In this document: one piece after another, positions 1-7,330 of the stretch
Numbering within the stretch: the stretch's first letter is position 1
Layout of the letters: the number at the start of each line of letters is the position of its first letter
From: JOPF136 sp035272605
Lineage (GTDB): Bacteria > Acidobacteriota > Terriglobia > Acidiferrales > UBA7541
Assembly (NCBI GenBank): GCA_035272605.1
Contig: DATEQM010000183.1
Location: 1-9,713 of the forward strand
DNA length: 9,713 nucleotides
Direction of reading: 5' to 3'
Made by a program: the position numbers and the translations under genes
The notes under the pieces: model-generated
Seen by the model: the letters and a program-made list of their open reading frames with translations, nothing else
Database searches by the model: none
What the model was told of the DNA's origin: nothing

Positions 1-503
1 TTTTGTTCGTCGGCGGAGGGGCCGTAGGTAGCGGGCACCGGCACATCATTCAGCCGCAGGTAAACACCCAACTGCGCCCGATGATGGATGCTGTGGTTCA
101 GCACGAAGGTGCGCACCACCGCCACGCGCGGCATGCTGAACATCGTTTGTCCGTTGGCCTGGAGCGCCCACGGCTTCATCCACTGCGCGTCGTCGTTGGC
201 TGCGGCGAGGGCGGCGCGGCCTGCGGCGACGTTTTTGTCGAACAGGGCCAGCACTTCCTGGCGATTGCCGGCCTTTGGCATCTCCATCGGCTTGCCGCCG
301 GGCGCGACGTCGAGCACGTCCTTCTCCGTGGTTTCCTTCACCCATCCGGGCATCTGGGCCAGATGCGCGGCCAAGGCGCCCAGCTTCATGGATTTCGGGT
401 GCGGCGCCCAGTCGAACTTGTTCTCGGGCACACGTTCGAGGAACCTGCGGGTGGTGGCCATTTCATGATCGAACTCGGGGAGAAAGCCTTGATTGATGGG
501 CAT
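1..503 (-). CDS. DinB-family (DUF664/YfiT-like) protein, 3' end outside window
   Basis: Partial gene: 167 codons from ATG at 503 run off the left edge without a stop. The product fits the DinB/YfiT four-helix-bundle superfamily, whose members bind a divalent metal through three histidines. Here the candidates are H47 (AAHLAQM) and H137 and H141 (NHSIHHRAQL). The closing GPSADE segment (161-166) is typical of the C-terminal end of such proteins, so little is probably missing. The family includes thiol-dependent transferases and stress-induced proteins; the substrate cannot be told from sequence. The start is supported by AAGGAGA at 511-517, about 7 nt upstream. The gene follows thiC on the same strand but has its own promoter and a palindromic operator, so it is probably regulated separately, perhaps by a small ArsR-, MarR- or PadR-type repressor encoded elsewhere (inference). 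Confidence 0.88.
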   Translation of the reverse strand, partial: MPINQGFLPEFDHEMATTRRFLERVPENKFDWAPHPKSMKLGALAAHLAQMPGWVKETTEKDVLDVAPGGKPMEMPKAGNRQEVLALFDKNVAAGRAALAAANDDAQWMKPWALQANGQTMFSMPRVAVVRTFVLNHSIHHRAQLGVYLRLNDVPVPATYGPSADEQ

Positions 504-524
504 GGTAAATCTCCTTTGGGTAGA

Positions 525-551
525 GGCGAATATATTCGCTTTATATTCGCC
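525..551. promoter_or_regulatory. palindromic and tandem operator over the dinB promoter
   Basis: The 14-bp sequence GCGAATATATTCGC at 526-539 is a perfect palindrome. A further half-site gives GGCGAATATA at 525-534 and its exact reverse complement TATATTCGCC at 542-551. On the minus strand this reads as two direct copies of GCGAATATA 11 bp apart (550-542 and 539-531), the second completed by an inverted half-site. Near one-turn spacing and AT-rich cores in GC-rich DNA are what a dimeric winged-helix repressor site looks like. The regulator is not in the window, so its family is unknown. Confidence 0.6.
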
Positions 552-560
552 TTCTGTCAA
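532..560 (-). promoter_or_regulatory. sigma70-type promoter of the DinB-family gene
   Basis: On the minus strand a perfect -35 hexamer TTGACA (560-555) is followed after 17 bp by GAATAT (537-532) as the -10. GAATAT keeps the important A at position 2 and T at position 6. Transcription would start near 525, giving a leader of about 20 nt that carries the AAGGAGA ribosome-binding site. The palindromic repeats at 525-551 overlap both the spacer and the -10, so the promoter is well placed for repression. An alternative -10, TATATT, lies 3 bp further on but would need a 20-bp spacer. Confidence 0.6.
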
Positions 561-563
561 GAG

Positions 564-576
564 CCCCGCGCCGGGG
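564..576 (-). terminator. possible weak thiC terminator hairpin
   Basis: On the minus strand, about 60 nt after the thiC stop, CCCCG (576-572) pairs with CGGGG (568-564) across a GCG loop and is followed by CTCTT. The stem is short and there is no proper T run. It directly abuts the dinB -35 box. It could be a weak terminator or simply a GC-rich palindrome. Confidence 0.3.
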
Positions 577-635
577 GATCGCGCATCGGGTTAGATTCCG
601 CGTAGTGGATTTGGTTTCCGCCGCCGAGCAGTCTC

Positions 636-2048
<1,413 letters not shown>

Positions 2049-2055
2049 AAGTCCC

Positions 2056-2089
2056 CCTGCACAACCTGAGCTGGCCCAGTGAAAGCAGG
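2056..2089 (-). promoter_or_regulatory. thiC leader hairpin that may cover the ribosome-binding site
   Basis: In the minus-strand transcript CCTGC (2089-2085) can pair with GCAGG (2060-2056), enclosing a smaller CTGG/CCAG stem (2079-2071). The GCAGG arm is the first part of the GCAGGGGG stretch that serves as the thiC Shine-Dalgarno sequence. Pairing would therefore partly hide the ribosome site. The stem is short; a regulatory role is inference only. Confidence 0.3.
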
Positions 2090-2094
2090 ACTGC

Positions 2095-2123
2095 ATTATG
2101 GCATCGCGCCTACGGCCTCGCAA
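2095..2123 (-). promoter_or_regulatory. probable sigma70-type promoter of thiC
   Basis: On the minus strand TTGCGA (2123-2118) and CATAAT (2100-2095) are separated by exactly 17 bp; they match the consensus hexamers at 4 and 5 of 6 positions. Transcription would start near 2088, leaving an RNA leader of about 40 nt before the thiC ATG. That is too short for a TPP riboswitch. If right, thiC is transcribed independently of hisC. Confidence 0.5.
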
Positions 2124-2172
2124 CCGACCGCGGCCGTCTCTGGGGGTGCACCGGCTGATGGCCTGAGCTGCT

Positions 2173-3243
2173 TCAGATGGGGGCGTGCCAGCCGCTGCGC
2201 TGGAGGACACCCGGGAGCGCGGCGTAGAAGCGGTCCATTTCCGGCGTGGTGCCGACGGTGATGCGCACACAACCGGAACAGGCCGGGTCGGCGCCGCGGT
2301 CGCGGACGTAGATGCCATCTTTGGCGAGTTCGGCGGTGAATTCGGCGTGCCACTTGCCGAGGTCGGCCAAAAGAAAATTACCCTGGCTGGGCCAGGTGCG
2401 GATGCCGTACTTGGAGAAGCCGGCTTCGAGCCGCGCGCGTTCGCGTTTGACCGACCCAACGCAGGCAGTCACGTGCTCCTGGTCGGCCAGCGCTTCCGGG
2501 AGGCAGGCCAGCGCCAGGCCGTTGACGTTGAAGGGCGGAGCGAGGCGGCGGACCATGGCCATGTGTTGCGCCATGCCGACCAGGCAGCCGATGCGCAGGC
2601 CGGCGAGGCCGTACGCCTTGGAAAACGTGCGCGAGACGAAGAGATTGGGGAATTGCGGCAAATCGGAAAGCATGGTTTGCCCGCAGAATTCGAAATAGGC
2701 CTCATCCACGAGCACGGCCGCGTGGGGCGCGGCCTCGAGGAGAGCGAGCACGTCTTTGCGCGGGGCGAGCGACCCCGTGGGATTATTGGGATTGGCGATG
2801 GCGATCATGCGCGTCTGGGGCGTGAGGGCGGCGCTCAACTGTGCGGTGGGAAAACGGAAATCGCGGTCCATGCCCACTTCCACCGCGCGAGCGCCCGCGG
2901 CGGCGGCACAGATGGGATACATGGAAAAGGTCGGAACCGGGTAGAGGGCTTCGTCCCCCGCGCTCAGGAAGCAGGAGAAGAGCAGCAGGATGGCCTCGTC
3001 CACGCCGTTTGTGAGCAGCACATTTTCCGGGCTGACCCCCAGATGCGCGGCAACGGCGATTTCGACGGCGGCGCGCTCCGGATAAAGAGCCACATCGGCG
3101 GCGGTGAAGCTCCGGAGTTTGGCGAGCACGCGCGGCGAGCAGCCGGCCGTGTTTTCGTTCAAATCGAGGCAGATGCCGGAGCGGCCGGAAGTGAGTTGTG
3201 GAATCTGCGGGATCGAGAGGACAGCGCCACGCGCCTTCAGCAT
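2173..3243 (-). CDS. hisC: histidinol-phosphate aminotransferase HisC-like
   Basis: 356 aa, class I/II fold-type I PLP-dependent aminotransferase. HisC converts imidazole-acetol phosphate plus glutamate to histidinol phosphate in histidine synthesis. Visible family features are the N-terminal LDLNENT (27-32), TNGVDEAI (78-85, phosphate-binding region), NPNNPTG (151-157), the cofactor contacts D180 and Y183, the Schiff-base lysine K209 in SRTFSKAYGLAGLRIG, and the substrate-carboxylate arginine R327 in VRITVGT. The start is the ATG at 3243, which has AGGAG 5 nt upstream; a TTG 21 nt earlier also opens the frame but lacks support. No other his gene is nearby, so a HisC paralogue acting on aromatic amino acids, or a CobD-like threonine-phosphate decarboxylase, is a less likely alternative. 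It lies 124 bp upstream of thiC and 94 bp after yyaL. Confidence 0.9.
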   Translation of the reverse strand: MLKARGAVLSIPQIPQLTSGRSGICLDLNENTAGCSPRVLAKLRSFTAADVALYPERAAVEIAVAAHLGVSPENVLLTNGVDEAILLLFSCFLSAGDEALYPVPTFSMYPICAAAAGARAVEVGMDRDFRFPTAQLSAALTPQTRMIAIANPNNPTGSLAPRKDVLALLEAAPHAAVLVDEAYFEFCGQTMLSDLPQFPNLFVSRTFSKAYGLAGLRIGCLVGMAQHMAMVRRLAPPFNVNGLALACLPEALADQEHVTACVGSVKRERARLEAGFSKYGIRTWPSQGNFLLADLGKWHAEFTAELAKDGIYVRDRGADPACSGCVRITVGTTPEMDRFYAALPGVLQRSGWHAPI

Positions 3244-3286
3244 CGAGACTCCTGAACGGCACAAACAGAAAGAAAGAGATCAGGAT

Positions 3287-3329
3287 ACCGCAGAGACGCG
3301 GAGTTCGCAGAGGGAACGCAGAGAAAGAC
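3287..3329. repeat. degenerate CGCAGAG-type short tandem repeat
   Basis: The yyaL-hisC gap holds a purine-rich stretch built from variants of one unit: CGCAGAGA, CGCGGAGTT, CGCAGAGGGAA, CGCAGAGAAA. On the minus strand it reads CTCTGCG repeated with a 9-11-nt period, as a pyrimidine-rich leader upstream of hisC. From memory, very similar CTCTGCG strings occur as dispersed intergenic repeats in many environmental bacteria; I cannot verify that here. Confidence 0.55.
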
Positions 3330-3337
3330 CCGGAGGA

Positions 3338-5437
3338 TCATGCTACGGCCGGCGCGAGGAGTTTTCGCAACTCAGCAGGGTCGGATGTTGGCGGATGGCA
3401 CACGCCGCCGGCACAGACGAGCGCGTGTGCCGTTTTGACGGAGAGGTGCGGCAGCGTGGCGGCCAGCGCCGGGGGCAAAACCTTTTCGGAGAGCTGTTCG
3501 GGCGTGATCCGCAGCACCGCCTTGCCGAATCGGTGAACGGCCAGCGCGGCCTGCTCGAGGCGTGCGGCCAGCTCGTCGCCCGCGCGGCCCAGTATGACAA
3601 CCTGGGCTGGCGGATTGAGGTGCAGAGTGAGCGCGAGCGCGTAGCTCGTGGCGAACAGGCCGTACTGGGGCGCCAGACCAGCGAAGGATTCGAGAGTGGC
3701 GCGCGCGGCGTCGAGAAAGCGTTTTTCGCCCGTGTAGGCGTGCAGCCGGGCCAGCACAATCGCCGCGCAGGAATTGCCGGAAGGCGTGGGAGAATCCTGG
3801 AAGGGTTTCCGGCGCACTTCCAGGCCGCCCATGGGCGCGGCGACCCGCGAGCGATCGAAGAACGCGCCGCCCTCGGCGTCGCCGTAGAGATCGAGCGCCA
3901 GGTCCATCGTGCGGATCGCTGAGTCGAAATAGCGGCCGTCGAGCGTGGCCTCGAAACCGTCGAGGAGCGCCCCGGCGGCGAACACTTGATCGTCGAGCGA
4001 GCCATCCAGGCGCGGCCCGCCCAGGCGGTGCGCAAAGCCGCGCGCGGGATCCCAGGCCTCGGCCAGCAGCCGGTCGAGCGTGCGCAGAGCGAAGGACCGG
4101 CAATCTTCGCGGCTGAGCACGCGCTCCGCTTCCAGGTAGGCGGAGACGTACATCGCGTTCCAGCCGGTATAGAGGGCGCGATCCACGGCGGGCGTGCGAC
4201 GCTTCCCGCGTGCTTCCAGCAGCTTCTTGCGGCCCGCGGCGAGCAGGGCCTCCACTTCGCTTTCGGATTTGCCCATGCGAGTGACGAGTTCGGGAAGTTC
4301 CCGCGCGATCCACAGAACGTTTTTGGCCGGGTTGTGGTGCATTTCCCCGGCCGGTTCGACGTCGTAGTACAACTCGATGGCCAGCGCCTCGTCCGCAGGC
4401 AGCACGGCGCGCACCTCGTCCTGCGTCCAGGTGAAATAATCGCCGTCATCGTCCAGCGAGATGTCCGCATCCTGGCTGGCGTAGAAGCCTCCCCGCTCGG
4501 GCGGATCAGAGAGCACGGCGTCCGTCCAGCGGATGATGCCCTCGGCGGTCCGGCGGAACAGCGGATCGCGGGTGATCTGCCAGGCGTGCAGGTAATTCGA
4601 AAGCAGCGGCGCGTTGTCGTAGCTCATCTTCTCAAAGTGCGGCACGCACCAGCGCTCGTCCACCGAGTAGCGATGGAAGCCGCCGCCGATCTGGTCGTAC
4701 ACGCCGCCGCGCGCCATTTTTGTGAGCGTCGTTTCGAGCACGGACAGCAGATGCCGCGCGCCGCTGGCCTGGTAGCGCTCGGCCAAGAAATCCACGGCGG
4801 CAGGGTGCGGGAATTTTGGCGCGCGGCCGAACCCGCCGTTGCGGATGTCGAACTGGCGCACCGTGGCGTCTTCCATTTCGTCCAGCAGGCGCGGCGAGAG
4901 CGCGCCGCGGGCCTCGCGCATCGTCTCCGCCTGGGCCACGGAGTCCGCGAGCGTCTGCGCGGACTTGTCCACCTCTGCGCGCCGGCTGCGATAGGCCTCC
5001 GCCACCGCCGAGAGGATGCGGCGAAAGCCGGGGCGGCCCATGGCGTCGTCGGGAGGGAAGTAGGTGCCGCCGAAGAACGGCCGGCCGTCGGGAGTGAGAA
5101 ACCCGGTGAGCGGCCATCCGCCCTGGCCGGAGATGGCGCTGATGGCGGCCTGGTAGCGCGCGTCCACGTCGGGGCGTTCGTCGCGGTCCACTTTCACCGG
5201 CACGTAGAGTTGATTGATGAGGGCGGCGATTTCCGGGTTCTCGTAGCTCTCGCGGTCGATCACGTGGCACCAGTGGCACCACACGGCGCCGATGTCGAGC
5301 AGGATCGGTTTGTCCTCCGCGCGGGCGCGCGCAAAGGCTTCTTCGCCCCATTCGTGCCAATCCACGGGCTGATGCTCCGCGGAGCGGAGATAGGCGCTGG
5401 CGGAATTGCGCAGCCGGTTGCCTGTCGGCGGGGTCAC
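3338..5437 (-). CDS. yyaL: YyaL/SPATA20-like thioredoxin-domain protein (DUF255)
   Basis: 699 aa, the usual length for the YyaL family. The first 165 residues or so form a DsbH/DUF255 thioredoxin-like domain with active-site CHWC (54-57) in the signature WCHWCHVI, then GGWPLTGFLTPDGRPF. The rest resembles an alpha/alpha six-hairpin barrel related to GlcNAc 2-epimerases and unsaturated glucuronyl hydrolases, with the family blocks GGFGRAPKFP, YDQIGGGFHRYSVD, PHFEKMSYDNA and SQDADI. Cellular role and substrate are not established for the family; there is no signal peptide, so it should be cytoplasmic. The start is a GTG at 5437, preceded by a strong GGAGGA 7 nt upstream. An upstream ATG (5518) would add 27 residues unlike the family and would span a GC-rich hairpin. 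It sits between DUF2203 and hisC in the same direction, with no evident shared pathway. Confidence 0.93.
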   Translation of the reverse strand: MTPPTGNRLRNSASAYLRSAEHQPVDWHEWGEEAFARARAEDKPILLDIGAVWCHWCHVIDRESYENPEIAALINQLYVPVKVDRDERPDVDARYQAAISAISGQGGWPLTGFLTPDGRPFFGGTYFPPDDAMGRPGFRRILSAVAEAYRSRRAEVDKSAQTLADSVAQAETMREARGALSPRLLDEMEDATVRQFDIRNGGFGRAPKFPHPAAVDFLAERYQASGARHLLSVLETTLTKMARGGVYDQIGGGFHRYSVDERWCVPHFEKMSYDNAPLLSNYLHAWQITRDPLFRRTAEGIIRWTDAVLSDPPERGGFYASQDADISLDDDGDYFTWTQDEVRAVLPADEALAIELYYDVEPAGEMHHNPAKNVLWIARELPELVTRMGKSESEVEALLAAGRKKLLEARGKRRTPAVDRALYTGWNAMYVSAYLEAERVLSREDCRSFALRTLDRLLAEAWDPARGFAHRLGGPRLDGSLDDQVFAAGALLDGFEATLDGRYFDSAIRTMDLALDLYGDAEGGAFFDRSRVAAPMGGLEVRRKPFQDSPTPSGNSCAAIVLARLHAYTGEKRFLDAARATLESFAGLAPQYGLFATSYALALTLHLNPPAQVVILGRAGDELAARLEQAALAVHRFGKAVLRITPEQLSEKVLPPALAATLPHLSVKTAHALVCAGGVCHPPTSDPAELRKLLAPAVA

Positions 5438-5460
5438 TCTAAATTCCTCCAAACGATGCT

Positions 5461-5491
5461 GGGCGGCGTCCCGCCGAGGCGGGACTCGCCC
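5461..5491. repeat. strong GC hairpin in the yyaL leader, possibly REP-like
   Basis: GTCCCGCC (5468-5475) and GGCGGGAC (5478-5485) form a perfect 8-bp stem with a 2-base GA spacer (so fewer pairs close in RNA). An outer GGGCG/CGCCC pair (5461-5465, 5487-5491) extends it across small internal loops. No T run follows on either strand, so it is not a classical terminator. It lies 24 nt upstream of the yyaL start codon and may be a dispersed palindromic element. Confidence 0.45.
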
Positions 5492-5549
5492 GAATTTACA
5501 GCTGCTGCGATGGAGCAAAACCGCACGGGGCTGGATGTAAGCCCTTCGA

Positions 5550-5568
5550 CCGGCGCTGGGCAGGCCGG
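5550..5568 (-). terminator. possible hairpin after the DUF2203 gene
   Basis: Ten nt past the DUF2203 stop, the minus strand carries CCGGC (5568-5564) that pairs with GCCGG (5554-5550) around a 9-nt loop. There is no T tract, so it would be a weak or Rho-assisted terminator, or another palindromic repeat of the kind seen at 5461-5491. Confidence 0.3.
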
Positions 5569-5578
5569 CGCCACAGTC

Positions 5579-6022
5579 TTATTGGATCGGCGGCGAGGCT
5601 CCGGTGTCGAGCGGGTCGAGAGGCTTGCGCGCCGCGAAGCCTTCGTCAACGCTGTGGTAGTAGCGGATGCGGTCCTCGCCCAGCCGCCAGCAGAGCAACA
5701 CCTCTTCATCGTTCAGAATCGCAGGGAAATCGAGCAGGCCCACGTCCAAATCTTTCACCAGGCATCCGGTGGCCTGGATGTTTTCCAGCGCGCTCTGCAC
5801 CTTCATGCCGATCTGGGCGTGACGCGTGCGCAGCTCTGCTACGTCGGATTGCACCACCAGGGAGCCGCCGAGCATGCCGATGCGGCGGGCCACGCCGGCC
5901 AGGCTTTCCTCGACATCGGCGAGCGCGCGGCGGCCTTCCATGGCCTCGATCAGGAGCGGCTCGACCTCGGCGCGGGTCCGTTCGGCTTCGGTGAGGGTGA
6001 AATGGCGGAACTCTTCGGACAT
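5579..6022 (-). CDS. DUF2203 family protein
   Basis: 147 aa, cytoplasmic, no signal peptide or membrane segment. The N-terminal part (8-85) starts with FTLTEAERT and is mostly helical and charged, suggesting a helical hairpin. The C-terminal part carries the diagnostic DUF2203 blocks: VKDLDVGLLDFPA (89-101), LLCWRLGEDRIRYYH (109-123) and a final DEGFAARKPL. The function of the family is unknown. The ATG at 6022 has CGGAG about 4-5 nt upstream. It begins only 10 bp after the nadA stop, so the two genes are almost certainly cotranscribed and perhaps translationally coupled. That proximity is the only hint at its role here. Confidence 0.88.
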   Translation of the reverse strand: MSEEFRHFTLTEAERTRAEVEPLLIEAMEGRRALADVEESLAGVARRIGMLGGSLVVQSDVAELRTRHAQIGMKVQSALENIQATGCLVKDLDVGLLDFPAILNDEEVLLCWRLGEDRIRYYHSVDEGFAARKPLDPLDTGASPPIQ

Positions 6023-6032
6023 GGGGCTCCGG

Positions 6033-7190
6033 CTATTTGAGGTGCAGCATGCGGTCGAGCGCGACGCGAGCCCATTGCCGCTGCTTCTCGGGGACGGCGA
6101 TGCGGTTCACCACCGTGCCCTCCACCAGGTTCTCGAGGACCCAGAGCAGGTGCTGCGGCGTGATACGAAACATGGTGGTGCAGACGCACACGTGGGGGTC
6201 GAGCGAGATCACCGTGCGGTCGGGCAGCGTTTTCGACATGCGGTTGACCAGGTGAATCTCCGTGCCCACGGCCCAGGACGATCCCGCAGGCGCTTCCGTG
6301 ATGGTTCTGAGGATTCCCTCGGTGGAGCCGATGGCGTCGGCCTTTTGTGCCACCTCGAAGCGGCACTCGGGGTGCACGATCACGCGCAAGCCGGGATGCT
6401 GGGCGCGCATGCGATCCACGTGCTCGGGCAGGAAGCGCTGGTGGACGGAGCAGTAGCCCTTCCAAAGAAGGATCTTCGCACGGCGGATAGACTCTTCCGT
6501 GTTGCCGCCCAATTCCTGATCTGGATCCCACACCACCATCTGGTCGAGGGGGATGCCCATGCGATAGGCGGTGTTGCGGCCCAGGTGCTCGTCGGGGATG
6601 AAGAGCACGCGCTGGCCCTGGGCCAGGGCCCACTCCATCACGCGCGCCGCGTTCGAGCTGGTCACCACGGAGCCGCCGTGCTCCCCGGTGAAGGCTTTGA
6701 TTGCCGCCGTCGAATTCATGTAGGTGACCGGAATGACGCCGAGGTTGCCGAGCGATTCGAGTTCCGCCCAGCACGTCTCCACCTGGCCGATGTCCGCCAT
6801 GTCCGCCATGGAGCAGCCCGCGTTCAGGTCCGGAAGGATGACCACCTGGCCGGGCTGGCGGAGGATGTCCGCGCTCTCAGCCATAAAGTGCACGCCGCAG
6901 AACACGATGTATTTCGCGTCGCAGGCCGCGGCTTGCTGGGCCAGCTTCAGGGAATCGCCGCGAAAGCGGGCGAAGCGGATCACCTCGTCGCGCTGGTAGT
7001 GATGGCCGAGGATCACCAGGTCGGAGCCGAGCTTCTCCATCGCGGCGGCGATGCGATCGTCGAGCGTGGTGTCCGGCACCAGCAGGTAGCTCGAAAAGTC
7101 GCAGCCCACGCCCTTTTCCATTTCCGGAACGCGCAGGGTGTCCGGCTGTGGCTGTACGGCAAGCCTGCCGAGTTCGATCAGTTGATTCAT
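6033..7190 (-). CDS. nadA: quinolinate synthase NadA
   Basis: 385 aa. NadA condenses iminoaspartate with dihydroxyacetone phosphate to quinolinate in de novo NAD synthesis, using a [4Fe-4S] cluster with one open iron site. The three cluster cysteines are C98 (FCGVHFMAE), C247 (GYCSVHQRF) and one of the pair C335/C337 (PHVCVCTTM). Other family motifs are ILGHHYQRDEV (60-70), LPDLNAGCSMAD (119-130), YMNST (157-161), SSNA (178-181), PDEHLGRNTA (199-208) and HPEC (273-276). Length and the insertion before GYCSVH match the longer Bacillus-type enzyme. The ATG at 7190 has only a weak ribosome site. L-aspartate oxidase (nadB) and nadC are absent from the window. It is followed at 10 bp by the DUF2203 gene and lies 140 bp downstream of moaA, so read-through from moaA is possible. 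Confidence 0.97.
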   Translation of the reverse strand: MNQLIELGRLAVQPQPDTLRVPEMEKGVGCDFSSYLLVPDTTLDDRIAAAMEKLGSDLVILGHHYQRDEVIRFARFRGDSLKLAQQAAACDAKYIVFCGVHFMAESADILRQPGQVVILPDLNAGCSMADMADIGQVETCWAELESLGNLGVIPVTYMNSTAAIKAFTGEHGGSVVTSSNAARVMEWALAQGQRVLFIPDEHLGRNTAYRMGIPLDQMVVWDPDQELGGNTEESIRRAKILLWKGYCSVHQRFLPEHVDRMRAQHPGLRVIVHPECRFEVAQKADAIGSTEGILRTITEAPAGSSWAVGTEIHLVNRMSKTLPDRTVISLDPHVCVCTTMFRITPQHLLWVLENLVEGTVVNRIAVPEKQRQWARVALDRMLHLK

Positions 7191-7217
7191 GTCTAAGGGT
7201 GTCCCTGCCGATGCTGG

Positions 7218-7257
7218 GCTTATTGTCTCTCGAAGTGGGCGCTTATTCCAGTCTCTC
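7218..7257. repeat. imperfect direct repeat upstream of nadA
   Basis: GCTTATT-GTCTCTCG (7218-7232) recurs as GCTTATT-CCA-GTCTCTCG (7241-7258); the two halves are separated by 0 and 3 bp. The copies lie 28-68 bp upstream of the nadA start codon, where a promoter or operator would be. I cannot identify convincing -35 and -10 boxes here. It may be a regulator site pair or a small duplication. Confidence 0.45.
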
Positions 7258-7300
7258 GCGCAGAAGCTCCTGCCCGCCCCGCTTAGCGACGAGCCTCGAT

Positions 7301-7319
7301 GGCGGAGCGGCTCCCCGCC
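7301..7319 (-). terminator. possible hairpin after moaA
   Basis: Twelve nt past the moaA stop, the minus strand has GGCGG (7319-7315) pairing with CCGCC (7305-7301), extendable by a G-T and a G-C pair, with a small loop. No T run follows. It could slow or end moaA transcripts, but read-through into nadA is not excluded. Confidence 0.3.
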
Positions 7320-7330
7320 GCCGGCTGTTC

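Noticed and set aside
2064..2158. TPP-riboswitch-like pieces on the plus strand: ACCTGAGCTGG (2064-2074) and GGGGGTGCACCGGCTGA (2142-2158).
   Set aside because: They are antisense to thiC and in reverse order compared with a real TPP riboswitch (GGGGTGC...CTGA should precede ACCTGA). No plus-strand gene follows.
2049..2459. Upstream extension of the thiC reading frame (137 extra residues).
   Set aside because: It overlaps the end of hisC and the intergenic promoter, is Ser/Pro/Arg-rich, and does not resemble the N-terminal domain of long ThiC proteins.
2185..3255. 356-codon open frame on the plus strand.
   Set aside because: It is an exact antisense shadow of hisC with low-complexity composition and no family motifs.
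3986..6040. 684-codon open frame on the plus strand.
   Set aside because: It is antisense to yyaL and DUF2203, rich in Arg, Ala, Gly and His, and has no recognisable domain. It is a by-product of high GC opposite real genes.
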